Translations under genes and position numbers: made by a program | In this document: positions 20,230 to 32,818 of the stretch, one piece after another | Position numbering within the stretch: the stretch's first letter is position 1 | Layout: every line of letters begins with the position of its first letter | DNA from: Adiantum capillus-veneris | Lineage: Eukaryota; Streptophyta; Polypodiopsida; Polypodiales; Pteridaceae | Direction of reading: 5' to 3' | NCBI GenBank assembly: GCA_014529385.2 | Contig: CM043949.1 | Location: forward strand, 142,080,858 to 142,144,857 | DNA: 64,000 bases | The notes under the pieces: generated by a model | Seen by the model: only the letters and a program-made list of their open reading frames with translations | What the model was told of the DNA's origin: nothing | Databases searched by the model: none

Positions 20230-21310
20230 TAATAGACTTTGACTCTTATGCTCATCTCATCTAGCATGAGCAACATGACTTTAGATATGCTCAACTCTTC
20301 CAGCTTGAGCGTAAGCCTAATAACTACGACTCTTAGCATAGAGTTTAATATGACTTGAAGCTTTGGAACTGATGCTTTGCTCATTTTATGGCTCAGCAGC
20401 CCGACTCTGACTATGACAAAGAGTGTTTTTTGCACCCTAGCAACTTGACTTTTTACATTCTTGTGCTTACTACAAACATTTCTTCAGGTAAAAGTAAGCT
20501 TGAATCCTCAAAAAGAGGATTAGTGAAGTACCAAGTTGGCATTGAAGGTTTCTTTTGCCATACTTGTTTTATCATCTTTGAATCTGCATTCGCATTGTTT
20601 GGGTGGTCCTTCCTTGATTGTGAAGACTCCATTATCTGTTTGATTCTTAGGCATGTTGATAGGAGTCTTTGATGTTGTTGTAGGCCTCTGCTGGCTGTCG
20701 TCATTTGGCTTTTGACTAGGAGCATTGGAAGACTTAGGATCCAAATCTCTTGATGACCTTCATATCTCCTTTGTTGACTTTGTTGATCCCTAGGTCTTGT
20801 TGAGTTCTTGAGATCTTCATGCGGGTCTGGTGTAGTTGTAGCTGGGTTTCGATTGATTGGTAGCCAAATCTTTGTATAGCCTATATAGAATCCTTGTCTA
20901 AGAGGAAGATTCTTTGAGATTCGTCTTTGTTCTGTATCCTCTTGTGAGCTGTGGTAGACTTTAGCATCTTTCGATGTTGTTCTGTTGTATACATGCTTCT
21001 TAGGTATCCTAGGATATTGTCGAGGTTGATACCTTGTGGGCCTTCTTTCTTAGGAGGGACTTGAAGTTACTTCATATGCTCTAACCTGCAGTTTTGGTAC
21101 CCATATCTATCTGTTACCTCCATAGTACTTTTGTTCCTTTAAGCTGCACTGTGATGTTATCCATCCCATGTGTTTGTCTTTCTGTGTTGATTTCCTATCT
21201 TTAATCCAAACCGGATCATTGACTTTGACTAAACTGCTCGAAACAAACACTTGCTTGACTTTCCTTTGCTTTCTTGAGTACTTTGGTTGATAGATCCATT
21301 AGGAAAAATA
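20230..21310 (-). pseudogene. Decayed minus-strand coding remnant, possibly retroelement gag
   Basis: Several minus-strand stretches have a Gln/Pro/Lys-rich, gag-like composition. Examples are MDPKSSNAPSQKPNDDSQQR near 20744, RRISKNLPLRQGFYIGYTKI near 20910 and an Arg/Pro/Gln-rich piece near 21030. Stops and frame changes are frequent. The style resembles element B, but I cannot align it confidently with any gag. An unrelated degenerate gene is possible. Confidence 0.25.
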
Positions 21311-23980
21311 TGAACCCTCTAGGGGCCCTTTGGGATTAAGGTTAATTAGAGGCCAGCCAATAGGAAGAGGGTGGTGGACACACTCTATATCCTCAAAAAA
21401 GTAGGGGGACAAGGTAGCCTTACACCTCTTTATGGTCTCTTACCTAGTGAGAAGGTAAGGGAGGTGGCTAGGGGAAAGGGGGGGGGGGGGGACCACTTTG
21501 ACCTTTTTTTCCCCCACTTTTTGGTCCAGATTTAAAAATACACTTAAAAATTCAAATTTTCAAAAAAATTCAAATTTCAAATTTTCCCTCTTTAAAAGGT
21601 CTCCAAACTTATTTCATGGTCAAAAAAGTATTTTTGACCTCCAAAAGTCAAAAACGTGCACTAAAAATTACAAAAATTTGAATTTCTTCAAAAAAGTTCA
21701 AAACATCATTTTCCACCCTTCAAAGTCTTTCCAAACCTATTCTATAGCTAAAAAGTGATTTTCTCTCTCTACAAACTTTTTTCTAAGCTCTCCATTGTTG
21801 CAACAACCACATGCACCCCCTATAGCGTAACACTATCTCTCTACTAGCTTTCTCCCACCTCCATTGTAGCACCAAGCAAGCTCCTCCCCCATCTCTTCCC
21901 CTTGGCCACCACATAGTTTCACACCAAGCTAGCTCCTCTTCCTTCTCTCACCTCCATTACACCATGAAACAAGATTCTACTCCTTCTAATTCTATTCACT
22001 CACACTACATGGAAACCTCTACTCCCGAAGATGGAAAAAATATGAGCTCACATGACTTGAATACCACAACAATAGGAGGTGTGAATAATGTGTGGGCTTT
22101 GCAAGGGTTGATCTCCAACATAAAGATAAAATGGTAAGAAAACTACCCTTGTAGCTTACATTCAGAGCTTAACATCATCTCCATATTTAAGTTTATCATG
22201 CTGGAGAGAATAAACCTCTTTATGGCTTTCAATGTTTAGGTTTCATACCTCATAACATTGGGTGGTGCTATTTTGTTGATGGCTTTGGCGCGCCATCTAT
22301 AGTTGTGTAGCATGTGATTGAGTCTCACAATGCAAGTAAGTTGTGTTATCTATAGAGAGTCATCAAAGATTTTTCTTATAATTTATTCTTTGTATAGTTG
22401 TCATTAGATTATCATTTTCTACTTTGTAACTTTGTGCTCACATAATCTGTTGTTTACTTACAGAGTCAACTTCTTTTCAGAGGACATGAGCAAGCAAACA
22501 TGTGCAGAGATGGAAATCACTCTATTTTTGTTCCATGAGGAACCTTTCACTACGATGTTAAAGGATTTTGATAAGAATAGTAGAATTTTTGTAGAATCTT
22601 GAACCAATAGGTACTCTCTAGGAGCTCTTAGAAAAGCCATCCATATAGTACTACTATCTTCCCTAGTGTCATAGACACACAAATACTCAAGTGTATATGA
22701 ATCTCTAGATGAGGAAGACAAATACTTGTAAGAGAAGCCTAACAACAACATTGTCTCCGTTTGTAATTATTTTCATGAGGCTGGATTCTTCTATAAATGC
22801 AATATAAATGTGTTTTTTTGTTAAATGGTGTCGCATTGAGTGAGAGTATTTAATTTAGATTACTGGAGTTTCATAGAGATTTGAGAATTATTGTTGAACT
22901 TTATGGATATTTTTATTTGCATGTAAGATGTTTCAAGTCTCAAGTCTTAATAAGAAATTCAAGCAATATTTTGATTTCAGTTTAATCATTAATGGTTATT
23001 CTTATTAAAGTGGATCATAACCTTTGTCAAGATGTCCTCATTTGGGGATGCTGAATATATATCATTAACAACGTTTCACAAGTTGAGAAAGCTAAATTCT
23101 TGCTTTCCAACATGTTATTGTTTCCATACTATGCCTATGCCAAGCTTGACTTAGAGAAATGACAACTTGAGATAAAGGTGTCGATGTATAAGGGTGACTT
23201 ATTATTGACTCATGTTTCATCATACATATATTGTAAAGCCTTTGAGTTTCCACCTTTTTGAGTAGTGGTGACAAGTTTTTGGTATCAAATCTTCTTAAAT
23301 ATCCCTATTCATGAGCTACTGGTAGCTATTTCTTTGGTATTGCTAAAGATGATACCAATAGCTATTACCTTGTGAACTTAACTGTTAAATTGTGGATTTG
23401 ATTTTTACTATGTAGCTCATTTGGATAGAGAAAGTGTAACATAAATTATAGATACATGCATTATTAACATAGAAGATATGTACCAATCCAGCCTATGTAA
23501 ACTGCTAATCAAGAAACCTTTGGTTGGATACTATAACAATAGGGGTCACATGTGGTTTCAAATACCAAAGAAATGGCTTAACCAAAACATTCCCAAGAAC
23601 ACGAGATGGACACAAGGAAGTAAAAATTGGCTCCTTGTTTGGTCAATTTCTAGTGTGAATGTTTAGTGCACAGGATTTGTGAGGCCTTTGACCTAGGGAG
23701 CTCACTAAAGTATATGTAACATAGCACACGTGTTCAACATAAGGGATTTGGTATTCTTGTAAAGTTACAGAAACATGTGTAGATAAGGTCTATAAGGGGT
23801 ACTTTTAATCCATTCTGGTGAACGCACATGATATAGGAAAATTTTACATAGTGAATGTTCCAGGCCCTTGAACACATAGAAAAAGGGACCGGGGGGGGGG
23901 TGCTCTGATTACATCAAACGCTACACCTCTATCTCATGGCCATGCATTAAAAAAGCTCCTATTTGTCAGTATAAGACCCC
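21311..23980. other. Mostly unassigned; start resembles the 3' flank of element B
   Basis: The first part (about 21305-21350: AATATGAACC, GGGGCCCTTT, GGGATTAAGGTTAAT) matches, in opposite orientation, the sequence just after the last B frame (27.80-27.76 kb on the minus strand). A G12 run lies at about 21479. Further right, to 23.98 kb, I see AT-rich sequence without recognisable genes. An 11-base G run occurs near 23890. Confidence 0.35.
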
Positions 23981-23984
23981 AAGG

Positions 23985-25880
23985 GGGGAGCTCTTGCTCT
24001 CTGTACATCTATCTTACATCCTTTTCTCATATTTATAACAATACTGTTACAAAATTTTCTCATGTAAAGACTCCCAGGGCTCTCAACAAGAGTGGCCACA
24101 AGGGCGCGCAAAATGGCCATCCAAAAGTCCCAGATGGCCATTTCGCGAGCCCTTGTGGCCACTTTTACTCTTTTTTTTTTTTTTTTAGTGTTGAACTTGT
24201 AGATTTTGATGCAAAAAAAAACATACCTTGTTTGGATTCTCTAAAAAACAACGTGCAAGTTGACAATCTCTTAAAAACTAATGTAAAGCAGACATTTCTT
24301 ACTTTTTCCTTAATCTACGGGCTCCAACGAACATTAAAACCATGGAATCTGAAAATACTCAAAAAACTAATGTTTTTTATTGTGTTAAGGACTGTATTTC
24401 CTACATACAATACTTTCTCAAAATCTTGCTCTAACACCTTCAAAGGCCCCAGGGAGTGAGCTCTTGCTCTCTGTACATCTAATTTACAGTCTTATCTCAT
24501 ACTTATACACAATAATTTTGTAAATTTTTGCCATGTAAAAGCTTCCAGGGCCCTCAACAAGAGTGGCCACAAGGGCGTACAAAATGGCCATCCAAAAGTC
24601 CCGGATGGCCATTTCGCGCGCCCTTGTGGCCACTTTTACTCTTTTTTTTTTCTTTTTTTTTTAGTGTTGAACTTGTAGATTTTGATGCAAAAAAAAACAT
24701 ACCTTGTCTGGATTCTCTAAAAAACAACGTGCAAGTTGACAATCTCTTAAAAACTAATGTAAAGCAGACATTTCTTACTTTTTCCTTAATCTGCGGGCTC
24801 CAACGAACATTAAAACCATGGAATCTGAAAATACTCAAAAAACTAATGTTTTTTATTGTGTTAAGGACTGTATTTCCTACATACAATACTTTCTCAAAAT
24901 CTTGCTCTAACACCTTCAAAGGCCCCAGGGGGTGACCTCTTGCTCTCTGTACATCTAATTTACAGCCTTATCTCATACTTATACACAATAATTTTGTAAA
25001 TTTTTGCCATGTAAAAGCTTCCAGGGCCCTCAACAAGAGTGGCCACAAGGGCGCGCAAAATGGCCATCCAAAAGTCCTGGATGGCCATTTCGCGCGCCCT
25101 TGTGGCCACTTTTACTTTTTTTTTTTTTTTTTTTTTAGTGTTGAACTTGTAGATTTTGATGCAAAAAAAAACATACCTTGTCTGGATTCTCTAAAAAACA
25201 ACATGCAAGTTGACAATCTCTTAAAAACTAATGTAAAGCAGACATTTCTTACTTTTTCTTTAATCTGCGGGCTCCAACAAACATTAAAACCATGGAATCT
25301 GAAAATACTCAAAAAACTAATGTTTTTTATTGTGTTAAGGACTGTATTTCCTACATACAATACTTTTTCAAAATCTTGCTCTAACACCTTCAAAGGCCCT
25401 AGGGGGTGAGCTCTTGCTCTTTGTACATCTAATTTACAGCCTTATCTCATACTTATACACAATAATTTTATAAATTTTTTCCATTTAAAAGCTTCTAGGG
25501 CCCTCAACAAGACTGGCCACAAGGGCGCGCAAAATGGCCACCTAAAAGTCCCGGATGGCCATTTCGCGCGCCCTTGTGGCCACTTTTTTTTTTATATATA
25601 TAATAGTGTTGAACTTGTAGACTTTGATGCAAAAAAAAACATACCTTACTCGGATTCTCTAAAAAACAACGTGCAAATTAGCAATCTCTTAAAAACTAAT
25701 GTAAAACAGACATTTCTTACTTTTTCCTTAATCTGCGGGCTCCAACGAGCATTAAAACCATGGAATCTGAAAATACTCAAAGAACCAATGTTTTTTATTG
25801 TGTTAAGGACTGTATTTCCTACATACAAAACTTTCCCAAAATCCCACCCTAACACCTTCAAAAGTGGCTTCCAAGGAGTG
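23985..25880. repeat. Four tandem units of about 474 bp, each with a long hairpin
   Basis: Each unit begins CTCTTGCTCTCTGTACATCT and passes through a strong hairpin followed by a T-rich run. It then continues from GTGTTGAACTTGTAGA to the end of the unit (ACACCTTCAAAGGCC). Hairpins start at 24092, 24563, 25039 and 25513, giving periods of 471, 476 and 474 bases. The hairpin has 31-base arms with a 9-base loop; arms contain GTGGCCACAAGGGCGCGC and ATGGCCATCC, usually with one or two mismatches. The fourth unit is more diverged and runs into a different 3' end with a duplicated block (AGTGGCTTCCAAGGAGTGCC). Open frames inside the units are repeated only because the DNA is repeated, so I do not call genes. 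Confidence 0.93.
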
Positions 25881-25921
25881 CCCTCTTGGAGTGCCCAAAG
25901 TGGCTTCCAAGGAGTGCCCTC
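25860..25921. repeat. Duplicated 23-bp block at the end of the tandem array
   Basis: AGTGGCTTCCAAGGAGTGCC plus CTC occurs twice, about 37 bases apart, exactly where the 474-bp array breaks down. Confidence 0.85.
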
Positions 25922-27200
25922 GGTCAAAATTTGAAACTGAAGGAAAATAATCAGAATGAACTCCTAAACTCTGTACAAACTTTAAAATAACCAAAATTTC
26001 TTTCAAAAAAAGTTATTACTAAAAATTTGAAAATAGACTTCCCTTGAACTTCCCACAACGATAGAAATCAAAGGGTTTAAGGAGAGATGTGGTATCGAGG
26101 TTTATTCCGTCAAGATCTCTTCTACTTTATCATGTCTTCTCATGTACAATCTTACCAAACAAAAACAAATTTACACTTTAAATGACTACAAATATTATTT
26201 AACTTATCAAAAAATCTAAAATATGGTAGACCTAGAGTGCTCTTTCACATTAACAAACAAAAAAATCTAAATTTCTTCTCATTAACTTTGATAAACATAC
26301 ATTTGTGAACAACTTCCAAGGAGTAGTGCGGTCATAGTTCTTACATCCATTCCATGATATGGCACAGTATGGGGTGACCTATCACATAAAAATATCTTTG
26401 GTAGGAGTGCCCTCATGTTAGAAAAGGGTGTGTTGCTGCTGATGAAAAGATGTTGCATTGTCCTACTAGGGATCTCTCCATGTTAGCATAATGATTTTTG
26501 GTGTAGTGGGAGCCACATTGCCGTTGAGGAGAGCTTTGTGCCACCGTAAAAGCTTCATATTATGCCAGTTCCTTGAGCCATTCTTGCAAACAACACCACT
26601 CAACTAGCATATTAAGAGGTCACCTTGTAACAAAAACATGTATGAATTCAACATTTGCAAGCTGTATAATAAAGACACTTGTTAAGTATAAGTTGTACAA
26701 ATGTGCAAGTATTTCCATCCAACTGGGAATAAACAATCCTAAAATATACATTATGATGAGATTACCCACCTCTAATAATCATGGATTTGAAGCACCTACC
26801 TGCAAGATGTAATAAAGAAGACTGTTTTAGAGGAAAAGTGGTGACACTTGGCCTCTCTAAGCTGCAGCTTTTCACTATTTGTGAACAAAAGCAACCTTTG
26901 TGCCAAGCACTACAAAACAAGTAGAGGCAACACATTATACTTCAAAGTTTATGATAAGAAGAACACAACCAAAAGAAAGAAGTATATTGTTACCTTGCAC
27001 AAAGGGGTGTTTTATTCAAATATGTGATAGTATTGGCAAGATATTGAAGAACCATCAACATTCATCTCACCGACGGTACGACGTTCTTGGGATGACCTCT
27101 GCTCACCCTTAAGTGTGGCCTTCGGTGCAAACGCCACGGACAAGAAAACATGTATGCATACGATTTCTAATGTCCGTGAGCACCATGGCAGCTATTGCGT
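25922..27200. other. Unassigned sequence
   Basis: No repeat or coding frame I can support. Small frames at 26573-26812 and 26900-27112 show no domain. Confidence 0.4.
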
Positions 27201-27204
27201 GAGG

Positions 27205-27415
27205 AAGCAAAAGATGAAAAGAGAGAGGGGGGAGGGAGAGGAAGGAACATGGAAGGAGAGAAGGGGGCAGTGGGGGAGAGGGAGAGAGAGGGGAGGAGAA
27301 GGAGATAAGGGGACAGGGAGGGAGAGGGAGGAACATGGGAGGAGAGAAGGGGGCAGTGGGGGAGAGGGGGAGAGAGAGGGGAGGGAGAAAGGAGGGAGGA
27401 GGAAGAGAGAACAAA
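27205..27415. repeat. Purine-rich G-run minisatellite, 86-bp period
   Basis: Nearly pure purine on the + strand, with many GGG/GGGG runs. A unit containing GGAACATGG, GGAGAGAAGGGGGCAGTGGG and GAGAGAG starts at 27244 and again at 27330. G-quadruplex formation is plausible. The open frame through it (Glu/Arg/Gly-rich) is a composition artefact. Confidence 0.85.
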
Positions 27416-27769
27416 GGTTTTTTTTTTTTGAAAAATTGGACTTTTAGTGCTTGCAGGTTTTAAAAAAGGTCAAAAAATGATTTTTTGATATGCATATATG
27501 TTGGGGGGAAGTTTTAAGTAAAAAAGAAGTAAAAATATTTTTTTTGAAAAAAAGTCAAATTTTGGCTCTTAGTGACCCACGTTTTTGCTGATGTGGCCAC
27601 GCCTCTTTACTCCCTTCACTTTCAAAAAGCTAGAGAGAGAGAAGGTGACCTCTTAGGTCCACATCCTACATGTGTCTAAAAAAAAGGCTAGAAAAGCCTA
27701 CTCAAAACTAGCTTCTTGAATGTCCTTGTCCCCTTAACCCTACACAACATTAGCCTTAATCCCTAAAAA

Positions 27770-28420
27770 TTAAGATTCCTTACAAGGCCCATGTAAGGTC
27801 CATATTTCTCCTAATGTCTTTGTTTTTCTGGGTGTCTCCTTAGAGGTTTTAGTTGGGTCAGCAATTGACTTGAAGTTTTGAAAGCCTGACTTGCTTGAAG
27901 AAGCTAATCCATGAGGGTTCTTTGATGTAGAGGCATATGATGTCACGCCTTCTTTGCTAGTCAGTGGAAGTTCCACTTTAGCTTTTCCTTTGTCTACAAG
28001 ATTTTTCTTAGATTCTTCTAACTTTTGCAACTCTAAATCTAGCATTAACGGTACCTGTATCTTCTTGCTACCTCTTGGAAAAGATAGTATTAGCATTTTA
28101 TCTTCTTTGTAGGCCTTGTGTTGGTCTAACCATTGATGTCCAAGGAATACATCTGCAAGCATTTCCTTTGAAGGCTTCACCTAAAACTTCACCTGCTCTT
28201 CATGATTTTGGATGCTAAGGGTAGCAACCATTTCTTTTTTACTTGTATGCAAACCTCCATTGTTTTGCTATCATGTTTGCATGGAGTGATCTGGAGGATC
28301 CTTTGGATGTTCTCTACAACCATATTACTTCTTTATCCAGTAGAGCATTGCATCTGACAGTTGCCCCTTTTGTACTTCTGAGAACTATAGCTATTCTCAT
28401 TGTTGGTTCTATTGAAGGTC
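27770..28420 (-). pseudogene. Retropepsin-like remnant of element B
   Basis: The minus strand reads VRCNALLD at about 28350, the lead-in to a retropepsin active site. The frame then breaks exactly at the D-S/T-G position. Protease-like text continues in other frames (NMVVENIQRILQI, EMVATLSIQNHEEQVKF) to ADVFLGHQWLDQHKAY at about 28150-28100, the position of the usual I-L-G-x-x-W-L motif. At least two frameshifts are present. After a Lys/Ser-rich tail the frame ends at 27770 and no reverse transcriptase follows. Element B therefore appears to lack pol, either by deletion or because it is non-autonomous. Confidence 0.5.
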
Positions 28421-29945
28421 TTTGTATTTGTTTTGCTTTTTCCATGGTCTCATCTTGATCTGATTGTGTCTCTATGGAGGGTGACTTGAGACTCTGTCTT
28501 CCAATCTGACTTGCATCTGTTGATTCGATTGGCACTATCTGATTGATCTTTGGACTTCCTATTTCTTTCTGATATTTTGCAACCTCGTTCTTATTTACTT
28601 TTGGATTTGGTGGCATTCTCTGCTCAATAGCTTCCATGGCTGCTTTTTGTTCTGTTTGATCTGCACTTGCTATTGCTTGATTTGCTTTAAGCTCTTCTGA
28701 AATTATGTTCAATGGAGATGAATAATCTTCCATAAGATCTGCTTTGATATCAGTCTACATTCTAATTGTGCTTGAGGACTTTGTGATGTCATCCACGAGT
28801 GACCAGTCTTGGTCTTCATTCTTGGTTGTCTCTGAAGACTCCATCATGTTTGAGTTTTGTATCTCTGACATCTTCTAGGCCATTGGCATTCCCATTATGA
28901 TGTTGTCTGGTATATCTTTTGTTGTGATCACATAGAATTGAGCTATGATGATCTATGAACCTACTTCAATGGCGGTGGAGATGATTTCCCAGCATTTTGC
29001 TCGTTTGTCTCCAGATATTCTCACAAATTCAGGAGCATCTTTCAGCTATGGTTGGCCATATGTTTTCCAAGTGCGAAAAAACATGAGGTTCTTGTCTAAC
29101 TGAAAGTCCAGCTTTATTTCTCTTGACAGCATTTTTTCATTTTCACTGGTGATGTTACACTTGATCTTCTCAAGGTTTCTTTCTGAATTGATTGCTTTTG
29201 TTGTGGCAGTGTCCTTTGGTTCAACTTTATCTGCACTTTCTTTTCTTTGATCACCTGCTTCAATTGATGTTGACTCGTATGACTGTGATACTGCACTTTT
29301 TTGCAATTGTTGAGCATTGTCCTCTTGCATCTGAGTAACCTTTGATCTTAGAAGATCCATTGTACTTTCTGGTAGAATCTATCTCTTTGGAGGAGATTTT
29401 GGTGGTGACCTTTGTGTAGCTTTTTGAACTATAGGTTCTTTTGACTTTGACTTTTCTGTCATCTGTTCTAGCAGCTTGAGGCTTTGCATCATCTTCAGAT
29501 AGTTTTTGACTTCAGTCGGACCATCCGTAGGGGTTTGTACAAGGTCATGACCTTGCTGATATTTGTTCCCATGTGCATCTTGATATGCATATGTGAGCTT
29601 GGTCACATGTAACTGTTTGAACACTAGTGGATTGTTGGCTTTTGACTTTGACTTGTGGAGATCAGCTGAAACTTCTGTCCTTGATGATCTTCATATAAGC
29701 ATTTGTCTGTAGATTATGAGGGAATTTGGGTCAATTGGAAACTTCCAACAACCATATGATCTTTCAATGGTTTCTGATTTGAAGAGGTCTGTTGGCTAGA
29801 AGCTCTAGGGCTTCTAACTGGTATAGCATTTCCTGGTACATAAGCTGAGCTTGATGGATTTGTAGCTCCCCCCTTCCTAGGGTGATCATTATAGCCTGCT
29901 TCATTGTAAGAGTTCAAAACTATTTGACTCTGGTTTAGTCTCACC
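28421..29945 (-). pseudogene. Linker and second module region of element B gag-like protein
   Basis: Four minus-strand frames lie in a row (29944-29714, 29624-29379, 29360-29046, 28733-28314), separated by stops and frame changes. They are rich in Lys, Gln, Ser and Glu, as expected for a gag-protease linker. The piece at 29624 contains YAYQDAHGNKYQQG, another D-x-x-G-x-x-Y motif as in the gag of A and C. Near 28930, FYVITTKDIPDNIIMGMPM resembles a retropepsin C-terminal half, hinting at a second protease-like segment. That last reading is tentative. Confidence 0.4.
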
Positions 29946-30112
29946 TTTTGGGACTATGAAGGTACACTTTGGGTAGCATTGTTGATATTTGACATTTGTA
30001 AACTTTTTGCGTAGTTCCTTATGTATCTCCGTGAAACATGACAAATTATTCCCCAAGTCAAGCTATAGAAAGCATTATCGTTGCCCTAATATTGTCTATC
30101 CCAAGGGGTCTC

Positions 30113-31570
30113 CTATGATATGAGCTTATGTGGTTTTAGGACCCAACGCATCATAGATGCTAGACTCTCGTTTGTATCTACAATTATTTTGGTCAAAGTA
30201 TATGCTCGTTGGTCACAACATCGAAGCTTGATTTCCAATGGAGGACAGTTTGGCTCTGAATAGATTTCTGGGTTCACTCGGGTAATATCCTTTAGCTCTA
30301 GAGAGGATGTACTATAATAGATTCTTTCTTCTGAAATGAACCATCCTTTTTTATCTATCACTGGATGTACTTCTATGAGCTGGTATGTGGGCTGTTCAAA
30401 CACTGGTTGATCCTTTTTGTACAATTTCCCCTTTTGGTCTACATAGTGTGCATATGAATTATGTGTACCATACAAAGATAACATCATTCTGTTTGTTGTG
30501 TCCCTTAGACTCGTGAATGATTGCACACTTGTGGCAGTGGATGCAAAATCATTTGCAAACCTAACATTTTTTTCAACCGTTGGTGATACTTGGACACCTT
30601 GACCAAATTCATGCAGGAATTTGTTGCTCAAAGAATCAATTTTAAGTTTTTCAGGTGACTGTGCATCTGTATGCTCATTTTGAACTTGCAGTGCTTTTAC
30701 TGGTGCTTCTAAAGGTAATGCAATATTATCTGATTGCATTAAAAAAGTGACAAGTTAAATGCACTTATATCGAGATTCGCATTTCCAATTTTCTATGTGC
30801 CTTGCTTGGCAGTTAATATGTCCCTGTTATCTAGATTTTTGGGACAATCTTCAAAAAAAATGTCCACCTTTTCGTCCACAATCTGAGCAATATGCCATGA
30901 CTGGTGGTATTTCAGCTGGCTCTGTCATGTCAAGCTCTACCTGAGGAGCTTCTGTTTTTGTGATGGCCAAGTTGTCGGCTTCTTCTTTTAGAACAATGAG
31001 CATCAAGCTGTAGAATGCTCCATCTTGACCTTTGTACTATCTTTGACTCGATTCTCCAATTAGATTGGCTTCCATTGGTTGATCTGTTGGATTTTGCAAT
31101 TCTGGCTCTCGACTATAGATTTGACTACCCTAATCCATGTACAATGGCCCTGATTGCATATGCACCAACTGTATGTTTTGCGGAGTTGTGCAAATTTTTG
31201 GATAAACATTTGGGTTGATTTTTTGCACTTCATCTTTAAGATTGCAATACCTAGCTCCACTGAAGTCTGTGAACATGTGGGAGTTCTCTGAATCTGGCTT
31301 CACTCTTATCAATAGGATCTTGGCTCCTGTGCTACTTTTATTGCTCATCAAGTATCTATGTCCTTCTGCATCTGTGTACAAAAATTTATCTCCATTGTAG
31401 CCATATAGCTGTAAATTCTGTTCGGTTGCAGTTGTACTTGTGCTACCACTGCTGCTAGCTTGCTCTATTGTACTTGAACTCTCGGCTCGAATTGAGTCCA
31501 TGTTGGCTTGTTCTGTAAAACTGTCTCCTAGCAGATTTTGGTATTGATTAGCAAAAATTTTGCTGCTCAT
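30113..31570 (-). pseudogene. Gag-like protein of element B with Y-x-D-x-x-G-x-x-Y modules
   Basis: The first frame (31570-31130) contains FLYTDAEGHRYLM and HMFTDFSGARYCN, two copies of the aromatic-x-D-x-x-G-x-x-Y motif shared with the gag of elements A and C. A zinc knuckle with C-x2-C-x4-H (YCSDCGRKGGHFF, near 30890-30855) follows, broken by an extra T in a T run; the next frame supplies EDCPKNLD, matching the second knuckle of C. The second frame (30739-30113) carries AHYVDQKGKLYKK and a long predicted beta-rich segment. Having modules on both sides of the knuckle differs from C, where they precede it, so B may be rearranged or chimeric. Confidence 0.6.
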
Positions 31571-32723
31571 ACTAGCCTAATCTGCAATCGCCTGTGAGTT
31601 GTCCCTGTTCATCTAACTAGAAGATCATTTGCAACACAATCACTTGCACCTGCCAATTTTTAGCATGTCAAATTTTTGAATTTTCACTGATGCTCCACTG
31701 CTTCGAGTTGGTAGTTTCGCTTGCTTTTCCCAACCATTCTTTAGCTATTTCCGGCCTTTCCGCTGTTTGCTCGATTTGTGGTGTTTGCTCGGTGTGTGGT
31801 ACACTTTTTCGGCTTTGCTTTTCGGCTTTTGATTTGCTCGTTGTGTTGTCTGCTTGGTGTGTGATTTTTTTCGGCGGTGCGTGTGTTTTTTGCATGTCGG
31901 CCTCGTTCTGGCTCTTTCTAATTTTTCTAGCTCTTTCCGCGACTTTCATTTATTTTTCCTAATTATTTCTGAAATTTTGAATTTTCTTAATTTTTGATCT
32001 TTTTATGATTTTGTACGATTTTTTTGGAAGAGTATTTTTTATAAAAATTTCTTTGGTAATTTTCTATTTTTTTGTGATTTCTCTAAAGGTTTTATGATTT
32101 TTACAATTTTTTGGGATTTATTTTTATCAATTTTGGATTTTTTTATGAGTTTTTGAGTTTTTATGAATTTTTCATATTTTAGGAATTAATTTGTGTCACT
32201 TTTTTATTTTTTTATGATTTTCTATGTTTGTTGTGAATTATCAGATCAATTTTTTATTTTTTCAATGAATTTTTGTGAGGTTCTTTATTTCTTTTATGAA
32301 TTTTCTTTTTTTGTGATTTTTTAAACTCTTCTTTGAAGTTTTGTTTTTTTAATTTTTTCTATTTTTTGTAATTTTTTATCCCTTTTATTGATTTTTAAAT
32401 GAATTTTTTTCTTTTTTATTATTTTTTTCCTTTTGTGATTTACATGATTTTTGTGAATTTTTATTTGATTTTTCTATTTATTTTTTGCTTTTTTGTTTTT
32501 TTGTTTTTTTTAATTGGCGTTTTTTATTTTTTTAATAAACGAAATTGACTAAAAAACAAAAACTAAAAATAGAATAAATAAAATGCCTATTTTCCTGGCT
32601 TGGCTTACCTGTAGTTGACCTTCAGCTATTGCAACGGACTGACAGTGCACGGCACGGGCAGATGAGCAGTGTTAATTGCGGGCAGAGCGCACGCGTGAGG
32701 CAAGCAGGACTCCGGAGCGTGAC

Positions 32724-32726
<3 letters not shown>

Positions 32727-32816
<90 letters not shown>

Positions 32817-32818
32817 GG
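32727..32818. repeat. (GA)n microsatellite followed by a G run
   Basis: About 84 bases of GA dinucleotides end in GGAGGGGGGGGG. Frames through it (RERERE, SLSLSL) are artefacts. Confidence 0.98.

Noticed and set aside
24554-25409. Small protein conserved four times in the 474-bp repeats
   Set aside because: The frame is repeated only because the DNA is tandemly duplicated. Frames on both strands are kept equally, and there is no sign of codon-level constraint.
27115-27447. 110-codon Arg/Glu/Gly-rich protein
   Set aside because: It is the translation of a purine-rich minisatellite, and the opposite strand gives an equally open Pro/Leu/Ser frame.
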